Below, piece by piece: positions 18,826 through 28,801 of a DNA stretch of 64,000 nucleotides (position 1 is its first letter; each line of letters starts with the position of its first letter). Location: NCBI GenBank assembly GCA_003215655.1, contig QCKB01000003.1:142254-206253 (forward strand). Reading direction: 5' to 3'. The DNA is from Prochlorococcus sp. AG-409-J16 (GTDB lineage: Bacteria; Cyanobacteriota; Cyanobacteriia; PCC-6307; Cyanobiaceae). The notes beneath the pieces were generated by a model, which was not told where the DNA came from, made no database searches, and worked only from the letters and a program-made list of their open reading frames with translations. The translations under genes and the position numbers were made by a program.

Positions 18826-20097
18826 ATGACCAAACAAAACACGAAAAATAACGCTGAAATACTATGCATAGGGACGGAGTTACTGCTTGGAAATATTGTA
18901 AATAGTAATGCGCGATGGATCTCTGAGGAATTGTCCTACATTGGCCTAGAACATTATCAACAAATAGTCATTGGTGACAATATTGAAAGAATCCAAAAAA
19001 CAATAATTGATGCATCCAAAAGATGTAGATTCCTTATTGTAACTGGCGGTTTAGGGCCTACTCCTGATGATTTAACCACTGAGGCTATAGCTTCAGTGTT
19101 TAAATCTGAGCTTAAAGAGCGCAAAGAGATATGGATAGAAATCCAAGCAAAGCTAAGAGCAAATGGACATTCACCATCACCAAGCAATCGCAAACAAGCA
19201 CTTATGCCTAAAGAGGCTTTGGTCATCCCTAATCCAATAGGTACAGCCCCTGGAATAATATGGTCCCCTTTACCTGATTTCACCATTCTCACATTCCCAG
19301 GAGTACCTTCTGAAATGAAAAGGATGTGGAAGGAAACTGCTGTAGACTGGCTTAAAAGTAATACAAACAATACTCAAATACTTCTAAGCAAAGTCTTGAA
19401 ATTCACTGGTATATCTGAGTCCAAATTAGCTGAACTCCTAGAAGACTTGATGAACAAAAAAAACCCAACATTGGCCCCTTATGCAGGCCTAGGAGAAGTA
19501 AAATTACGGATCACAGCAATGTCTGAAACAAAAGAAAAAGGAATTAATTTAATTACACCATTAATAACTGAAATTGTTAAAAGAACCGGAGAAACTCTTT
19601 TTGGATTTGACGAAGAAAGCTTGTCTTCTGTTGTACTCAAACTCCTTCGACAACGAAATGAAACCATCTGCATTGCTGAATCCTGTACAGGAGGAGGCCT
19701 TGGGGCAAGTCTTGCTTCTATTCCTGGAGCATCAGATATGTTTTTAGGAGGAGTAATCGCATACAACAATTCCGTTAAACGCAATCTTCTAAAAGTACCC
19801 AGTCAGCTCATTCAAGAGCATGGTGCTGTTTCCAAACAAGTCGTAACTGCTATGGCCGAGGGTGCAAGAAAGGTGTTTGGCGCAGACTGGGCAATTGCAA
19901 TAACTGGAATAGCAGGACCTGGAGGAGGAACAAAGCAAAAACCACTTGGCCTGGTTTATTTAGCCCTGACTAGTTGCGAGGGTACAAAAATAAGTCAGCT
20001 TAAGTTTGATAAAGCCAAGGATCGGCAAGTGATTCAACAATTAAGTGTTTTGCGAGCTTTAAATCTTCTCCGCCTAAGCCTTATCTCTCGGAGTTAA
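18826..20097 (+). CDS. cinA: CinA: competence/damage-inducible protein with nicotinamide-nucleotide amidase domain
   Basis: A 423-residue two-domain protein. The N-terminal MoCF/COG1058 pyrophosphatase-like domain shows [34 protein letters not shown] and [12 protein letters not shown]. The C-terminal PncC amidase domain shows [16 protein letters not shown] and [12 protein letters not shown]. It probably recycles nicotinamide mononucleotide for NAD synthesis. Its ATG start lies 93 bases after glyA. Confidence 0.93.
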   Translation: MTKQNTKNNAEILCIGTELLLGNIVNSNARWISEELSYIGLEHYQQIVIGDNIERIQKTIIDASKRCRFLIVTGGLGPTPDDLTTEAIASVFKSELKERKEIWIEIQAKLRANGHSPSPSNRKQALMPKEALVIPNPIGTAPGIIWSPLPDFTILTFPGVPSEMKRMWKETAVDWLKSNTNNTQILLSKVLKFTGISESKLAELLEDLMNKKNPTLAPYAGLGEVKLRITAMSETKEKGINLITPLITEIVKRTGETLFGFDEESLSSVVLKLLRQRNETICIAESCTGGGLGASLASIPGASDMFLGGVIAYNNSVKRNLLKVPSQLIQEHGAVSKQVVTAMAEGARKVFGADWAIAITGIAGPGGGTKQKPLGLVYLALTSCEGTKISQLKFDKAKDRQVIQQLSVLRALNLLRLSLISRS

Positions 20098-20123
20098 GGT
20101 CTTCGGCGAATGCATTTAGAACC

Positions 20124-21566
20124 TTGAGCTCAGGCACTCTCTTCGACAAAGTCTGGGAACTACACAAGGTAGCCAAACTGCCAGGAGGGTCGACCCAGTT
20201 ATTTGTTGGCCTTCACCTGATTCACGAAGTAACCAGTCCACAAGCCTTTGCTGCCCTAGAAGAAAAAAGTTTTCCTGTGCGATGTCCCGATCAAACCATC
20301 GCAACTGTTGATCACATTGTGCCCACTACCAACCAAGAACGTCCATTTGAGGACCCCTTGGCCGAAGAAATGCTGAGCACCCTAGAAAGGAATTGCAAAA
20401 AGCACGGCATAAAGCTTCATGGAATTGGAAGTGGCTCACAAGGAATTGTTCATGTAATTGCCCCAGAACTGGGACTGACCCAACCTGGGATGACTGTCGC
20501 CTGCGGGGACTCTCACACTTCCACTCATGGAGCTTTTGGGGCCATTGCTTTCGGGATAGGTACAAGCCAGGTTAGAGATGTCCTCGCAAGCCAAACACTG
20601 GCAATGAACAAGCTAAAGGTTCGACAAATATGGATTGATGGTGAATTAAATGAAGGGGTCTATTCCAAAGATTTAATCCTGCATGTCATACGAGAACTTG
20701 GCGTCAAAGGTGGAGTGGGTTATGCATATGAATTCGCAGGGCCTGCCATCGAAAAACTTTCAATGGAGGAAAGAATGACTATTTGCAATATGGCCATCGA
20801 AGGAGGAGCACGCTGTGGCTATATCAATCCTGACCAAACAACTTTCGAATATCTAAAAGGAAAGGCTAAGGCCCCTTCAGAAGAATCATGGCAACAGGCT
20901 TTGAACTGGTGGAAGGGCTTAGTCAGTTCTCCCGATTCAATTTTTGATGATGTAGTGAAATTTGATGCCTCAAAAATCCCTCCAACAGTTACTTGGGGTA
21001 TAACTCCTGGCCAAGGAATCGGCATTAATGAATCACTTCCCATACCAGAATCACTAGAGCCCAGTGAACGCCAAATAGCAGAAGAAGCCTATCGGTATAT
21101 GGGACTAAAACCTGGCTCTGGAATTGAAGGAGTAAGCGTAGATGTTTGTTTTATAGGTAGCTGCACAAACGGGCGTCTAAGTGATCTTCATGCAGCTGCA
21201 AAAATTGCTCAAGGCCGAAAAGTCGCGCAAGGAGTAAAAGCTTTTGTTGTCCCTGGGTCCGAGCAAGTTGCGAGAGAAGCAGAACAAGAAGGTTTAGATA
21301 AAGTATTTAGAGGTGCTGGGTTTGAATGGCGAGAACCAGGCTGTTCAATGTGTCTAGCCATGAATCCTGACAGGCTTGAAGGGCGGCAAATCAGTGCCAG
21401 CTCAAGCAATAGAAACTTCAAAGGACGACAAGGCTCCTCAAGTGGTCGCACCTTGCTTATGAGTCCGGCGATGGTTGCTGCGGCTGCAATTACTGGACAA
21501 GTCACAGATGTGAGAAGCCTTATAAAACAAGAGAAAGAAAGTACAGAAAAACTGAAAAATGAATAA
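20124..21566 (+). CDS. leuC: 3-Isopropylmalate dehydratase, large subunit
   Basis: An aconitase-family [4Fe-4S] subunit that isomerises isopropylmalate in leucine synthesis together with LeuD. The substrate/Fe-S region shows [13 protein letters not shown] near residue 132. Cluster cysteines are in [14 protein letters not shown] and [15 protein letters not shown]. The start is TTG; no ATG is in frame upstream, and the [13 protein letters not shown] start fits the family. It overlaps leuD by 8 bases. Confidence 0.95.
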   Translation: MSSGTLFDKVWELHKVAKLPGGSTQLFVGLHLIHEVTSPQAFAALEEKSFPVRCPDQTIATVDHIVPTTNQERPFEDPLAEEMLSTLERNCKKHGIKLHGIGSGSQGIVHVIAPELGLTQPGMTVACGDSHTSTHGAFGAIAFGIGTSQVRDVLASQTLAMNKLKVRQIWIDGELNEGVYSKDLILHVIRELGVKGGVGYAYEFAGPAIEKLSMEERMTICNMAIEGGARCGYINPDQTTFEYLKGKAKAPSEESWQQALNWWKGLVSSPDSIFDDVVKFDASKIPPTVTWGITPGQGIGINESLPIPESLEPSERQIAEEAYRYMGLKPGSGIEGVSVDVCFIGSCTNGRLSDLHAAAKIAQGRKVAQGVKAFVVPGSEQVAREAEQEGLDKVFRGAGFEWREPGCSMCLAMNPDRLEGRQISASSSNRNFKGRQGSSSGRTLLMSPAMVAAAAITGQVTDVRSLIKQEKESTEKLKNE

Positions 21567-22206
21567 CCCCATCCCCAACTTTCCAAAAGGTGCAATTTCA
21601 GAAATCATCGGAACGGCAATATCCCTAAGAGGAAATGACATAGATACCGATCGAATTATTCCTGCGCGTTTCTTGAAATGCGTTAACTTTGATGCCCTCG
21701 GCTCTCAGGTATTTGATGATGACCGAAAAGAGCTGAATGGATTACACCCATTTGATTTAAAAGAAAATCAGAATGCTTCCATCCTTGTCGTAAACGGAAA
21801 CTTTGGATGTGGATCTAGCAGAGAGCATGCCCCTCAAGCGCTAATGCGATGGGGGATAAATGCTGTAATAGGTCAGAGCTTTGCAGAAATTTTCTTTGGT
21901 AATTGCCTAGCATTAGGCATCCCATGTTTCACAACATCCAAGCAAGAAATTGAAGAGATTCAAAAATCTATCGAATCCAATACTGGTATAGAATTGCTAT
22001 TAAATTTAAAAAATCAGACCCTCAAAAGCAAAAAATCAACATGGCAATTAGAGATAGACCCAGGAGCTAAACAAATGCTCACTTCAGGGCAATGGGATGC
22101 TACTAACCAGCTAATTTCAAACTCAAATTCTATTGATCAAATAGCAAAAAAACTTCCATACATCAATGGATTTAAAAGCAAAGATAGCTTAAACGATCTA
22201 ACTTAA
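21559..22206 (+). CDS. leuD: 3-Isopropylmalate dehydratase, small subunit
   Basis: A 215-residue partner of LeuC carrying the swivel domain. Conserved blocks are [31 protein letters not shown] and [11 protein letters not shown]. The C-terminal tail, poor in conserved residues, is slightly long. The overlapping leuC-leuD arrangement indicates an operon with coupled translation. Its last bases overlap the convergent DUF3769 gene by four. Confidence 0.95.
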   Translation: MNNPIPNFPKGAISEIIGTAISLRGNDIDTDRIIPARFLKCVNFDALGSQVFDDDRKELNGLHPFDLKENQNASILVVNGNFGCGSSREHAPQALMRWGINAVIGQSFAEIFFGNCLALGIPCFTTSKQEIEEIQKSIESNTGIELLLNLKNQTLKSKKSTWQLEIDPGAKQMLTSGQWDATNQLISNSNSIDQIAKKLPYINGFKSKDSLNDLT

Positions 22207-24710
22207 AAATTATCATTTTCTAGTACAGTTTCATACGGATAAAAAGGTGTTCCAGTACCAGTAATATTGAAATCATTCAGACGAAATCGCAAACCACCTA
22301 TTCCCTTATATGGATTATAATATAACGCAAAATCATAAGATCTTCTTTGCCAAATAAGTTCGGCATTAGAATTAATCAAATCCCCATAATTATCATCAGA
22401 TGGGTCAATATTTATCTCTATACCAGTCCCTAAAACTAATGGTCCTATTATTTGCTGAGTCAACCCTATACCAAGTGTACGTAGATCCACAGCTCGATCA
22501 TATTTAAACGGGCTAATTCCATTTTTGAATTTCCTACCTAAGCTAACAGCTAATTTTGTATAATCTAAATAATTGCGGCTAAATGTTCCCAATGTCAGGG
22601 TTGGTCCTGTACTTATGCTCAATACATTTTGATTGTCACCGTTGCCATATTTTGATAATGTTGAGCGCAAATTAGTATCCAAATTCAACCCTGGCCTTAT
22701 AGGAATAGGAGAATATCTATATGCAGAATTAGGGCCCAGATTAGCTGTCCTTTTGCTCTTCCATATTGGATAGCTTAAATTAATAGAGCTATGTATATTC
22801 CCCCTCCACATACCAATCAAATCATTCCCTTCAAAGGACTCTGCCTGATAATTTCCACCCCCTAGTCTTAAAAGGTAGTTCCCATTTCCTTTACCCAATA
22901 AGAAATTTTGCTTTTTCTCCAAGAAAGCTCCGAAAGCATTGTAAATGCTTGTTTCACCAAGAGAGCCATTCCAAGCCCTATAACGAAACGCTCCAAAAAA
23001 TCGTACATCTAGTTGGCCTATGGTTTTTACATTAAAAGGTTTAACGAGGCTCCCCCAAAATCGTGATCCTTCAACAAAATTTTCCATATTAAAAGTGCTT
23101 ATATCAGCATTAAAGCCAACGTCCCATCCATCACTAACACCCTTCAACTCAGCCTCTAAGCCAAAGAGATCGCTATTTCTTGCTGATTGAAATACCTTCT
23201 GGCTATATGTTGAGCTGCCAGGTGACACATAACTGTTTGTCGAACCATTATAAGCTCTTTGAATAAGAAACTGTGGCTGAAGATATAGCTTATAATTTTC
23301 TATCAAATTAATTTCTTTGATATTTCTTCCAACAAATAATCCGTCTCTATCTTTATCATCAATACCTAATAACCATCTATTTTCAACTTCTTCCTTCTTT
23401 CTTATACGACGTGATCTTATAAGAGGAATTCTTAATCTCTCTTCTAAAACCAATTCATTCTTATAGCTATTGACTAATAGATCTCCATTTTCTTGCTCTT
23501 TAGCAACCACCTTTACAGCATCTGTTCTTGACTGAGCAGGACTAAAAGGGTCGTTAGTAAAGCTCATACGATCAGCCATCCAACCATCAGAAAATAATTT
23601 AATCCTTGGAGATTGAAACCTCCATCGTGAGATAGATCCCATAATAAATTTTTTCCTTCCTTGCCTAATAAGCTGAGAAACTCGAATCGAGCCATATTTA
23701 TTCTTCTCATCTACATTCCTTAGAGATCTAGGAACACCAAATCGAGTCTCAAAAGTCAATCTGTCTCGGAGAGTTATTTGGTCAATCCTTTGATCAAATA
23801 ACTTAACCAATTTATCACTTTCAACCTCTGAACTTTCCATTATAGAATCAGGCCTAAATGTTTTAATTGTTGAATCTTCCAAAGAGTCACTTGAGGATTT
23901 AGAAAAAGAGTTGAATCCATCTTTATTCAACTCTTTTTCTAAAAGAAAACCGTCACCCATAGTTATCTCTCCGAGTATTTCGCTAACACTTTTTTGATTT
24001 CTATTACTTCTGATATATGTACCAGGGCAACCGATTGGAGGTGGAAAGTCTATAGAAGGTAACCTTTTCCTACTTAGACGAACCTTTTTTATAGGCGGGC
24101 ATGCCATCCCTTTATCTAAGGATGCTATTAAGCTTTCTCGTTCAACATTGTCAAGAGAAGTTAATTCCTTATTAACCTCATCACCATTTAAAAAAGTCGA
24201 AGCATTGCCTGCAGGCCAAAAACCAAGATTAAAGAAATCTGCTTTAGCCTTTTGAAAATCTAAGATTCCATAGACATCATTTAATTCACCTTCCTCTTCA
24301 ATAAAGCTATAACGCAATGAGCTGGCTTGGAAATATTGACCACCCTTCTTAAACCTAACTTTTCCTCTTGCATACAAAGTTTGATACTTGCTATCCCAAG
24401 AAATATGGTCTGCAAGTAGCAATCCCCCATCAAGCCAAGCTCTGACTTGCCCCTCAGCAATAAGCCTTTCCTGTTTAGCGTCAAATGTCTGCTTATTAGA
24501 TTGAATATTTAGGCTCTTATAAGACTTAAAGCCTTTTGATCCTGACGATTGCAATCCAATGGATTTATTTCCACGCAAACTTGCTGATGAGGGTGAAGCC
24601 TCTTCAGCATGAAATTTATTTACTCTCAATTGCATGATGGGAGTCAGCATCCCCATCACAACTGAGGTGATTAACCAAAAGTTCCTTTTAAAGGGACTAT
24701 TAACCACCAA
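22203..24710 (-). CDS. DUF3769 / LptD-like outer-membrane assembly protein
   Basis: An 835-residue exported protein. A hydrophobic N-terminal segment (FWLITSVVMGMLTPIM) looks like a signal peptide. An OstA-like beta-jellyroll region follows at about 75-150 (RLIAEGQVRAWLDGGLLLAD; LYARGKVRFKKGG). The long C-terminal half is rich in alternating hydrophobic and aromatic strands and ends in a Phe-containing tail ([13 protein letters not shown]), as in outer-membrane barrels. In cyanobacteria this family (DUF3769) is thought to serve as LptD. The start is TTG, with GTG one codon on. A Ser/Asp/Glu-rich linker lies near 240-290. Confidence 0.8.
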   Translation of the reverse strand: MVVNSPFKRNFWLITSVVMGMLTPIMQLRVNKFHAEEASPSSASLRGNKSIGLQSSGSKGFKSYKSLNIQSNKQTFDAKQERLIAEGQVRAWLDGGLLLADHISWDSKYQTLYARGKVRFKKGGQYFQASSLRYSFIEEEGELNDVYGILDFQKAKADFFNLGFWPAGNASTFLNGDEVNKELTSLDNVERESLIASLDKGMACPPIKKVRLSRKRLPSIDFPPPIGCPGTYIRSNRNQKSVSEILGEITMGDGFLLEKELNKDGFNSFSKSSSDSLEDSTIKTFRPDSIMESSEVESDKLVKLFDQRIDQITLRDRLTFETRFGVPRSLRNVDEKNKYGSIRVSQLIRQGRKKFIMGSISRWRFQSPRIKLFSDGWMADRMSFTNDPFSPAQSRTDAVKVVAKEQENGDLLVNSYKNELVLEERLRIPLIRSRRIRKKEEVENRWLLGIDDKDRDGLFVGRNIKEINLIENYKLYLQPQFLIQRAYNGSTNSYVSPGSSTYSQKVFQSARNSDLFGLEAELKGVSDGWDVGFNADISTFNMENFVEGSRFWGSLVKPFNVKTIGQLDVRFFGAFRYRAWNGSLGETSIYNAFGAFLEKKQNFLLGKGNGNYLLRLGGGNYQAESFEGNDLIGMWRGNIHSSINLSYPIWKSKRTANLGPNSAYRYSPIPIRPGLNLDTNLRSTLSKYGNGDNQNVLSISTGPTLTLGTFSRNYLDYTKLAVSLGRKFKNGISPFKYDRAVDLRTLGIGLTQQIIGPLVLGTGIEINIDPSDDNYGDLINSNAELIWQRRSYDFALYYNPYKGIGGLRFRLNDFNITGTGTPFYPYETVLENDNF

Positions 24711-24751
24711 AAGCCTGCTTCGAAAGCAAGTGATCTTGCCACGAAGAAATT

Positions 24752-24780
24752 ACACACTGGACAATTTCAGACCAGTGTGT
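24752..24780 (-). terminator. Stem-loop downstream of psbI
   Basis: A perfect 9-bp inverted repeat (ACACACTGG / CCAGTGTGT) with an 11-base loop, 31 bases past the psbI stop on the minus strand. It lacks a good T run, so it may stabilise the psbI mRNA end rather than terminate it cleanly. It also sits just upstream of the DUF3769 start. Confidence 0.5.
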
Positions 24781-24811
24781 GGCGTGACCTAAAAAGAAAG
24801 CTCAAGGAGAG

Positions 24812-24940
24812 TCAGTCTTGTTGACCTTCTAAGTCCTTACGGGCCGGGGTTCTAGAAGGATCGCTGGCCAAAAAGCCAAACAGAAACACACCAACGAAGA
24901 ACATGACCACCGAGTAAACGGAAATCTTGAGGGCGAGCAT
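24812..24940 (-). CDS. psbI: Photosystem II reaction-centre protein I
   Basis: A 42-residue PSII subunit beside D1 in the thylakoid membrane. The sequence begins [20 protein letters not shown] and continues [18 protein letters not shown], which is close to PsbI throughout. One transmembrane helix is followed by a stromal charged tail, slightly extended by GQQD. The ATG is at 24940. It is divergent from psbH, 285 bases away. Confidence 0.95.
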   Translation of the reverse strand: MLALKISVYSVVMFFVGVFLFGFLASDPSRTPARKDLEGQQD

Positions 24941-25225
24941 TGGGAACCAACCACATCTATGGAAGTGAACTCATCTTATGAGGCTTTGCATAGGAATAAC
25001 TATGAATAAGGGGGTGAAACGCCTTCGATTGGGGTGGATTGAAATGTTTCGAGGTCTAAAAAGGCCTAAATCCTGATAATCCGACAATTCAGAGCTCCCC
25101 AAGGGACAATGTGAAAGTTGTCCTCATTAGTTTTTTGCATCACATCTTTAGACAGATGAACCTTATGAGGCTTGTTACCTCTAGAATGTCATCACCAAAA
25201 ATCTTCTGAGACCAAAAGCCTCGTC

Positions 25226-25429
25226 ATGTCTCAACGCACACGTGTAGGAACTTTCCTCAAAACACTCGGAAACTCTGGCCAAGGAAAGGTTGTTCCTGGC
25301 TGGGGAGCTACTCCAGTAATGGCAGCAGTAGGAACATTACTGCTTGTTTTCCTAGTGATCATGCTTCAGATTTACAACCAATCTCTTCTTCTTCAAGGCT
25401 TCACCGTTGAATGGAATGGAATGGGCTGA
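25226..25429 (+). CDS. psbH: Photosystem II protein H
   Basis: A 67-residue PSII subunit needed for stable assembly and for the quinone side. It starts [20 protein letters not shown], with a single membrane helix ([23 protein letters not shown]) and the usual [19 protein letters not shown] end. I chose the ATG at 25226 over a longer frame opening at 25172 because the family begins here. tatA follows after 9 bases, so the two are likely co-transcribed. Confidence 0.95.
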   Translation: MSQRTRVGTFLKTLGNSGQGKVVPGWGATPVMAAVGTLLLVFLVIMLQIYNQSLLLQGFTVEWNGMG

Positions 25430-25438
25430 GGTCCGTCC

Positions 25439-25672
25439 ATGAATGTTTTCGGCATCGGTATACCCGAAATAGCGGTCATCGGTGCCTTGGCGCTTTTGAT
25501 TTTTGGTCCAAAGCGACTGCCTGAGCTAGGCCGATCTATTGGGAAAACCCTTAAAGGTTTTCAAGCGGCCTCAAATGAATTTGAAAAAGAAATCAATAAG
25601 GCAATGACAGAGCCGGAAGGTTCTTCCATGCCTGAAAAAGATATTAACAACCTTGACTCAAGAGACGAATAA
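25439..25672 (+). CDS. tatA: Twin-arginine translocase subunit TatA
   Basis: A 77-residue pore subunit of the Tat system, which exports folded proteins into the lumen or periplasm. It has a short N-terminal membrane helix (GIPEIAVIGALALLIFG), the hinge FGPKRLPELGRSIGKTLKGF and an amphipathic helix, then an acidic tail. Placement between psbH and pth suggests one operon. Confidence 0.93.
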   Translation: MNVFGIGIPEIAVIGALALLIFGPKRLPELGRSIGKTLKGFQAASNEFEKEINKAMTEPEGSSMPEKDINNLDSRDE

Positions 25673-25708
25673 ACAAAAGAGTCACAAAATCTTTCTGGAC
25701 ACTAGTAA

Positions 25709-26317
25709 ATGAATCCAGGCGATTTAAGGCTATTTGTTGGTCTAGGTAATCCTGGCTCCAAATATCTAGGGACACGGCACAATATTGGCTTCATGGCATT
25801 AGAGAGGCTTGCCAAAAAAGAATCTGCCAATTTCAAAAAGATAGAAAAGCTCAACGGATTAATTGCTGATATAGGAGTTGGAGAAAAGAAAATACGACTT
25901 CTTTTACCTACCACATATATGAATGAAAGTGGGAGGTCTATAAAAGCAGCCCTCAATTGGTTTGGGCTCGAAGTTAATCAACTACTTGTAATTGTTGATG
26001 ATTTAGACCTGCCGCTTGGGAGACTTCGTCTTCGTGTCAATGGAAGTGCAGGAGGACATAATGGATTAAAGAGCACAATTAATCATTTAGGGACTCAGGA
26101 GTTCAATAGATTAAGGATCGGTATCGGCAACCCTATATGTGACCCATTAGAGCGAAAAGAAAGAACCATTTCACACGTATTGGGATCATTTTCTAAAGCT
26201 GAACAAACGCTTGTCAATAAAGTTCTAGATGAAGTTTTAATAGGCTTTGAACTAATTCAAAACTTAGGGATTGAGCGAGCAGGGAATCGTATCAATGCCT
26301 TCAAAGCCCAAGATTGA
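25709..26317 (+). CDS. pth: Peptidyl-tRNA hydrolase
   Basis: Recycles tRNA from drop-off peptidyl-tRNAs. In 202 residues it shows FVGLGNPGSKYLGTRHNIGF (catalytic His and the Asn near the start), TYMNESGRSI, VDDLDLPLGRLRLR and SAGGHNGLKS. All are family hallmarks. It lies 36 bases after tatA and is followed after 11 bases by DUF3146. Confidence 0.96.
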   Translation: MNPGDLRLFVGLGNPGSKYLGTRHNIGFMALERLAKKESANFKKIEKLNGLIADIGVGEKKIRLLLPTTYMNESGRSIKAALNWFGLEVNQLLVIVDDLDLPLGRLRLRVNGSAGGHNGLKSTINHLGTQEFNRLRIGIGNPICDPLERKERTISHVLGSFSKAEQTLVNKVLDEVLIGFELIQNLGIERAGNRINAFKAQD

Positions 26318-26328
26318 CCTATTGAGGG

Positions 26329-26586
26329 ATGAGTCCTTTACCTACTACAACCGCATATTTACGTGTACATCGTCAAAGCTTCCATGACAAATGTCTTATT
26401 GGAGAAGTGTCGGCAGGAGGATTCGAATGGGAGTTTCAATGGGCATTTGATCGTGGTGAATTACGAGTTGAACCTTCTTTAGGTAGAGCCCTTATAGAAG
26501 ATGCATTAATGCGTTTCCTAGTTAAAACTGACTACCATCTCGAAGCTGGAGGAGATTACAAATTCACTGTTAGGAGCCGATTCTGA
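26329..26586 (+). CDS. DUF3146 family protein
   Basis: An 85-residue protein of a cyanobacteria-specific family. The pattern TTAYLRVHRQSF ... GEVSAGGFEWEFQW ... GELRVEPSLGRAL ... GGDYKFTVRSRF is well conserved in memory. Function unknown. It is last in the psbH-tatA-pth run and overlaps the convergent YqgF-like gene by 17 bases. Confidence 0.8.
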   Translation: MSPLPTTTAYLRVHRQSFHDKCLIGEVSAGGFEWEFQWAFDRGELRVEPSLGRALIEDALMRFLVKTDYHLEAGGDYKFTVRSRF

Positions 26587-27001
26587 AAGGCGGAGGTCCT
26601 ACCCATCGAAGTTTCTTCTTAAGATGATCTTCTAAAAGCACTAATGCAGCAATTGAATCCAATTCCATTGGTGGAAGAATCAATCCTCTTGGCAAAAAAG
26701 CTAGCCACTTAGTTGGAGGCCATAGTTCAAAATAACGTTCTCTGGCTCTCAAAGTAGTCCCAAACTCATCTACAAGACTCACAGGAGCAAGCTCCTTAAG
26801 AAGATCCAACCATCTTTCACTAGTAGTTCCATTCCCAAGCACTATTCTCTGCAATTTTTGTCTTTCCTGCCAATCAATAATCTGTTTCAAAACCTCATCG
26901 GAGTGAACTGTTCGTCCCTCCAGGACTATTCCTTCATCAGGGTTAATTAGTATCATTCCACATTTATTTATACCAGGATCTATAGCTATCAAAATACTCA
27001 T
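26570..27001 (-). CDS. YqgF/RuvX-like RNase H-fold protein
   Basis: A 143-residue protein with the start ILIAIDPGINKCGMILIN, the RNase H-fold first strand bearing the catalytic Asp found in RuvC and YqgF. Further family-like segments are RIVLGNGTTSERW, LVDEFGTTLRARERYF and a C-terminal LDSIAALVLLEDHL with an acidic pair. It is distinct from standard YqgF in sequence, so the precise activity (rRNA processing or Holliday-junction nuclease) is uncertain. It lies 2 bases after DUF3084 on the same strand. Confidence 0.7.
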   Translation of the reverse strand: MSILIAIDPGINKCGMILINPDEGIVLEGRTVHSDEVLKQIIDWQERQKLQRIVLGNGTTSERWLDLLKELAPVSLVDEFGTTLRARERYFELWPPTKWLAFLPRGLILPPMELDSIAALVLLEDHLKKKLRWVGPPPFRIGS

Positions 27002-27003
27002 AA

Positions 27004-27930
27004 TTAATCCTCAAGCAGATCACCACTCTTCTTATCCTTTATACGAAGAGTAATTGCAACAGAATCAGCAGTGTCACTATTTCTAATAGCAATTGCTTGA
27101 AGCTCAATCCTACGAGGGGATCTATTAATTAATGATCTTCCTAATTCATTTATAGAGTTTGCATCGAATTCCAACGCAGTGCTTAAAGAGCCACGCCTCT
27201 TAACTTCTGCCAATGTTGAAGCCAATAAAAGTCTTATTTTCTTTCTAACTTCATCAGATGATCTTTCACTTTTAAGGATGGTTGTTTTAGCAAGTAACTC
27301 ACCTTGCTTAATCAAGGTTTTATTTGCTCTGATTTCTGGGAATGCATAAACTTGACGCTCTCCTAATAAGACATTTGCTGCGGATCTAATATTTACAACC
27401 CAAGTACCTTCTTGTTGAATAATCTCCTTTAACCGCTGAATATCATCTTTAGGAACTAATAAAATCTGTCTATCAGGCTTTTCACCAGGGAGAACTCTCC
27501 GAAAAGCCTCAAGGTTTGCTTGTTGTAAAAGTCGATCAACAACATTAGTTACTTGGCTAGGGGTATCTAGTTTAAAAGTTACCGTTACTAAAGGCTGTCC
27601 ACTCATTAAGACCACTTCACCTCTCCTCAAGGCAATTAAATTATTCTCACGCTGCTTCAGCTCCTGTTGAGCAAAGTTAATTTTGGCCTGAAGAGTATCT
27701 AATTCAAATAGGCCTACTCTTAACTGTCGACTAACCAGCAACATCAATCCAAACGACAAGGCACTGATCAAGCTGCCAGTGATCGCTGTTATAAAAACGG
27801 CTGTGCTCTTAGGCCTTAGGTTAAACAAACTCAATCGAGCTTTTCCTACTCGACTTCCAAGGCGGTCCCCAAGGGTAGAAAGAATTCCCCCAAGAAGAAG
27901 TAACACAAAAATGATTAACCAGCCTGTCAC
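27004..27930 (-). CDS. DUF3084 family membrane-anchored protein
   Basis: A 308-residue protein. Two N-terminal hydrophobic helices (about 3-20 and 47-68, around a basic Arg/Lys-rich linker RLGSRVGKARLSLFNLRPK) are followed by a coiled-coil-like stretch (LDTLQAKINFAQQELKQREN) and a soluble C-terminal region. This matches the cyanobacterial DUF3084 family; function unknown. The start is GTG. It sits between ntcA and the YqgF-like gene. Confidence 0.8.
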   Translation of the reverse strand: MTGWLIIFVLLLLGGILSTLGDRLGSRVGKARLSLFNLRPKSTAVFITAITGSLISALSFGLMLLVSRQLRVGLFELDTLQAKINFAQQELKQRENNLIALRRGEVVLMSGQPLVTVTFKLDTPSQVTNVVDRLLQQANLEAFRRVLPGEKPDRQILLVPKDDIQRLKEIIQQEGTWVVNIRSAANVLLGERQVYAFPEIRANKTLIKQGELLAKTTILKSERSSDEVRKKIRLLLASTLAEVKRRGSLSTALEFDANSINELGRSLINRSPRRIELQAIAIRNSDTADSVAITLRIKDKKSGDLLED

Positions 27931-27993
27931 AGAAAAAGGGCCATTAGATATAGGTGAAGATAGTCCAGTTCTTATTTTGAATATAAAAGAGAA

Positions 27994-28716
27994 TCAATTA
28001 AATCTTTTTGCTAAAGCAATCGGATCCAAAACAGTTATTTTTTTTCTATCAATCTCAACCAGCCCAGAGTTTTTTAGATCTCCTAGTAGCCGAGTAATTG
28101 TGACTCGCGTAGATCCCGTCGCTTCAGCAATGGACTGATGGGACAATCGAAGGTCAATTGTTATTCCTTGCTCGCCTGGTACTCCAAAATCCCTGCAAAG
28201 TACAAGCAAAAAGCTCACCAAACGAGACGACATATCTCGATGCGTAAGGGTTTCAATCATGGTTTCAGTTTGAAGGATTCGACTTGATAGACCTTGCAAA
28301 AGAAGCAATCCAACCGTTGGATCAGCTTCTATGGCCTGTCGGACTGAAGCCGCTGGAGCTGTAATCATTTCCACACGGGTAAACGCAACTGCGTGATAAA
28401 ACCTGTCTGAACGGTGTCCGGTGAGCAATGACAAAACACCAAACAAGCTGTTCTCTCTTAAAAGAGCAACCGTAATTTCTTCACCAGATTCGTATACCCT
28501 CGATAGCCTTACTGCCCCTCGGCGAATCAAGTAGACCCTTTCAGCAGGGTCTCCAGGGAAAAAGATTGTTTTAGATCTTTCAACACTCTCATTATTAGAA
28601 CCTTCTAATTCACGGATGACTTCTTGGAGAGTTCTTGGATTTAGCGAAGTTTCATTAGAAATTGATCCGGCCATTTGGCCAGACGATTTAGCGCTATATC
28701 GACTGAAACCTTTCAT
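27994..28716 (-). CDS. ntcA: Global nitrogen regulator NtcA
   Basis: A CRP-family activator that senses 2-oxoglutarate and controls nitrogen-assimilation genes. The effector domain shows [22 protein letters not shown] and [14 protein letters not shown]. The C-terminal helix-turn-helix [21 protein letters not shown] is the typical NtcA recognition region. From the ATG at 28716 the protein has 240 residues, preceded by a good AAGGTGG site. Usual NtcA is about 222-225, and an internal Met (MAGSISN) would give that length. The amt1 gene of this window is a likely target. Confidence 0.96.
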   Translation of the reverse strand: MKGFSRYSAKSSGQMAGSISNETSLNPRTLQEVIRELEGSNNESVERSKTIFFPGDPAERVYLIRRGAVRLSRVYESGEEITVALLRENSLFGVLSLLTGHRSDRFYHAVAFTRVEMITAPAASVRQAIEADPTVGLLLLQGLSSRILQTETMIETLTHRDMSSRLVSFLLVLCRDFGVPGEQGITIDLRLSHQSIAEATGSTRVTITRLLGDLKNSGLVEIDRKKITVLDPIALAKRFN

Positions 28717-28801
28717 CTCCCCATCCACCTTTTCGAACCAACTTGCAGGAAACTAAGGACAGGAAGTAAAAAGTCTTGTAGCAATAGTGACCTTTTTAGC
28801 G

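Noticed and set aside
25002..25076. 24-codon frame MNKGVKRLRLGW between psbI and psbH
   Set aside because: Too short, no ribosome site, no other support.
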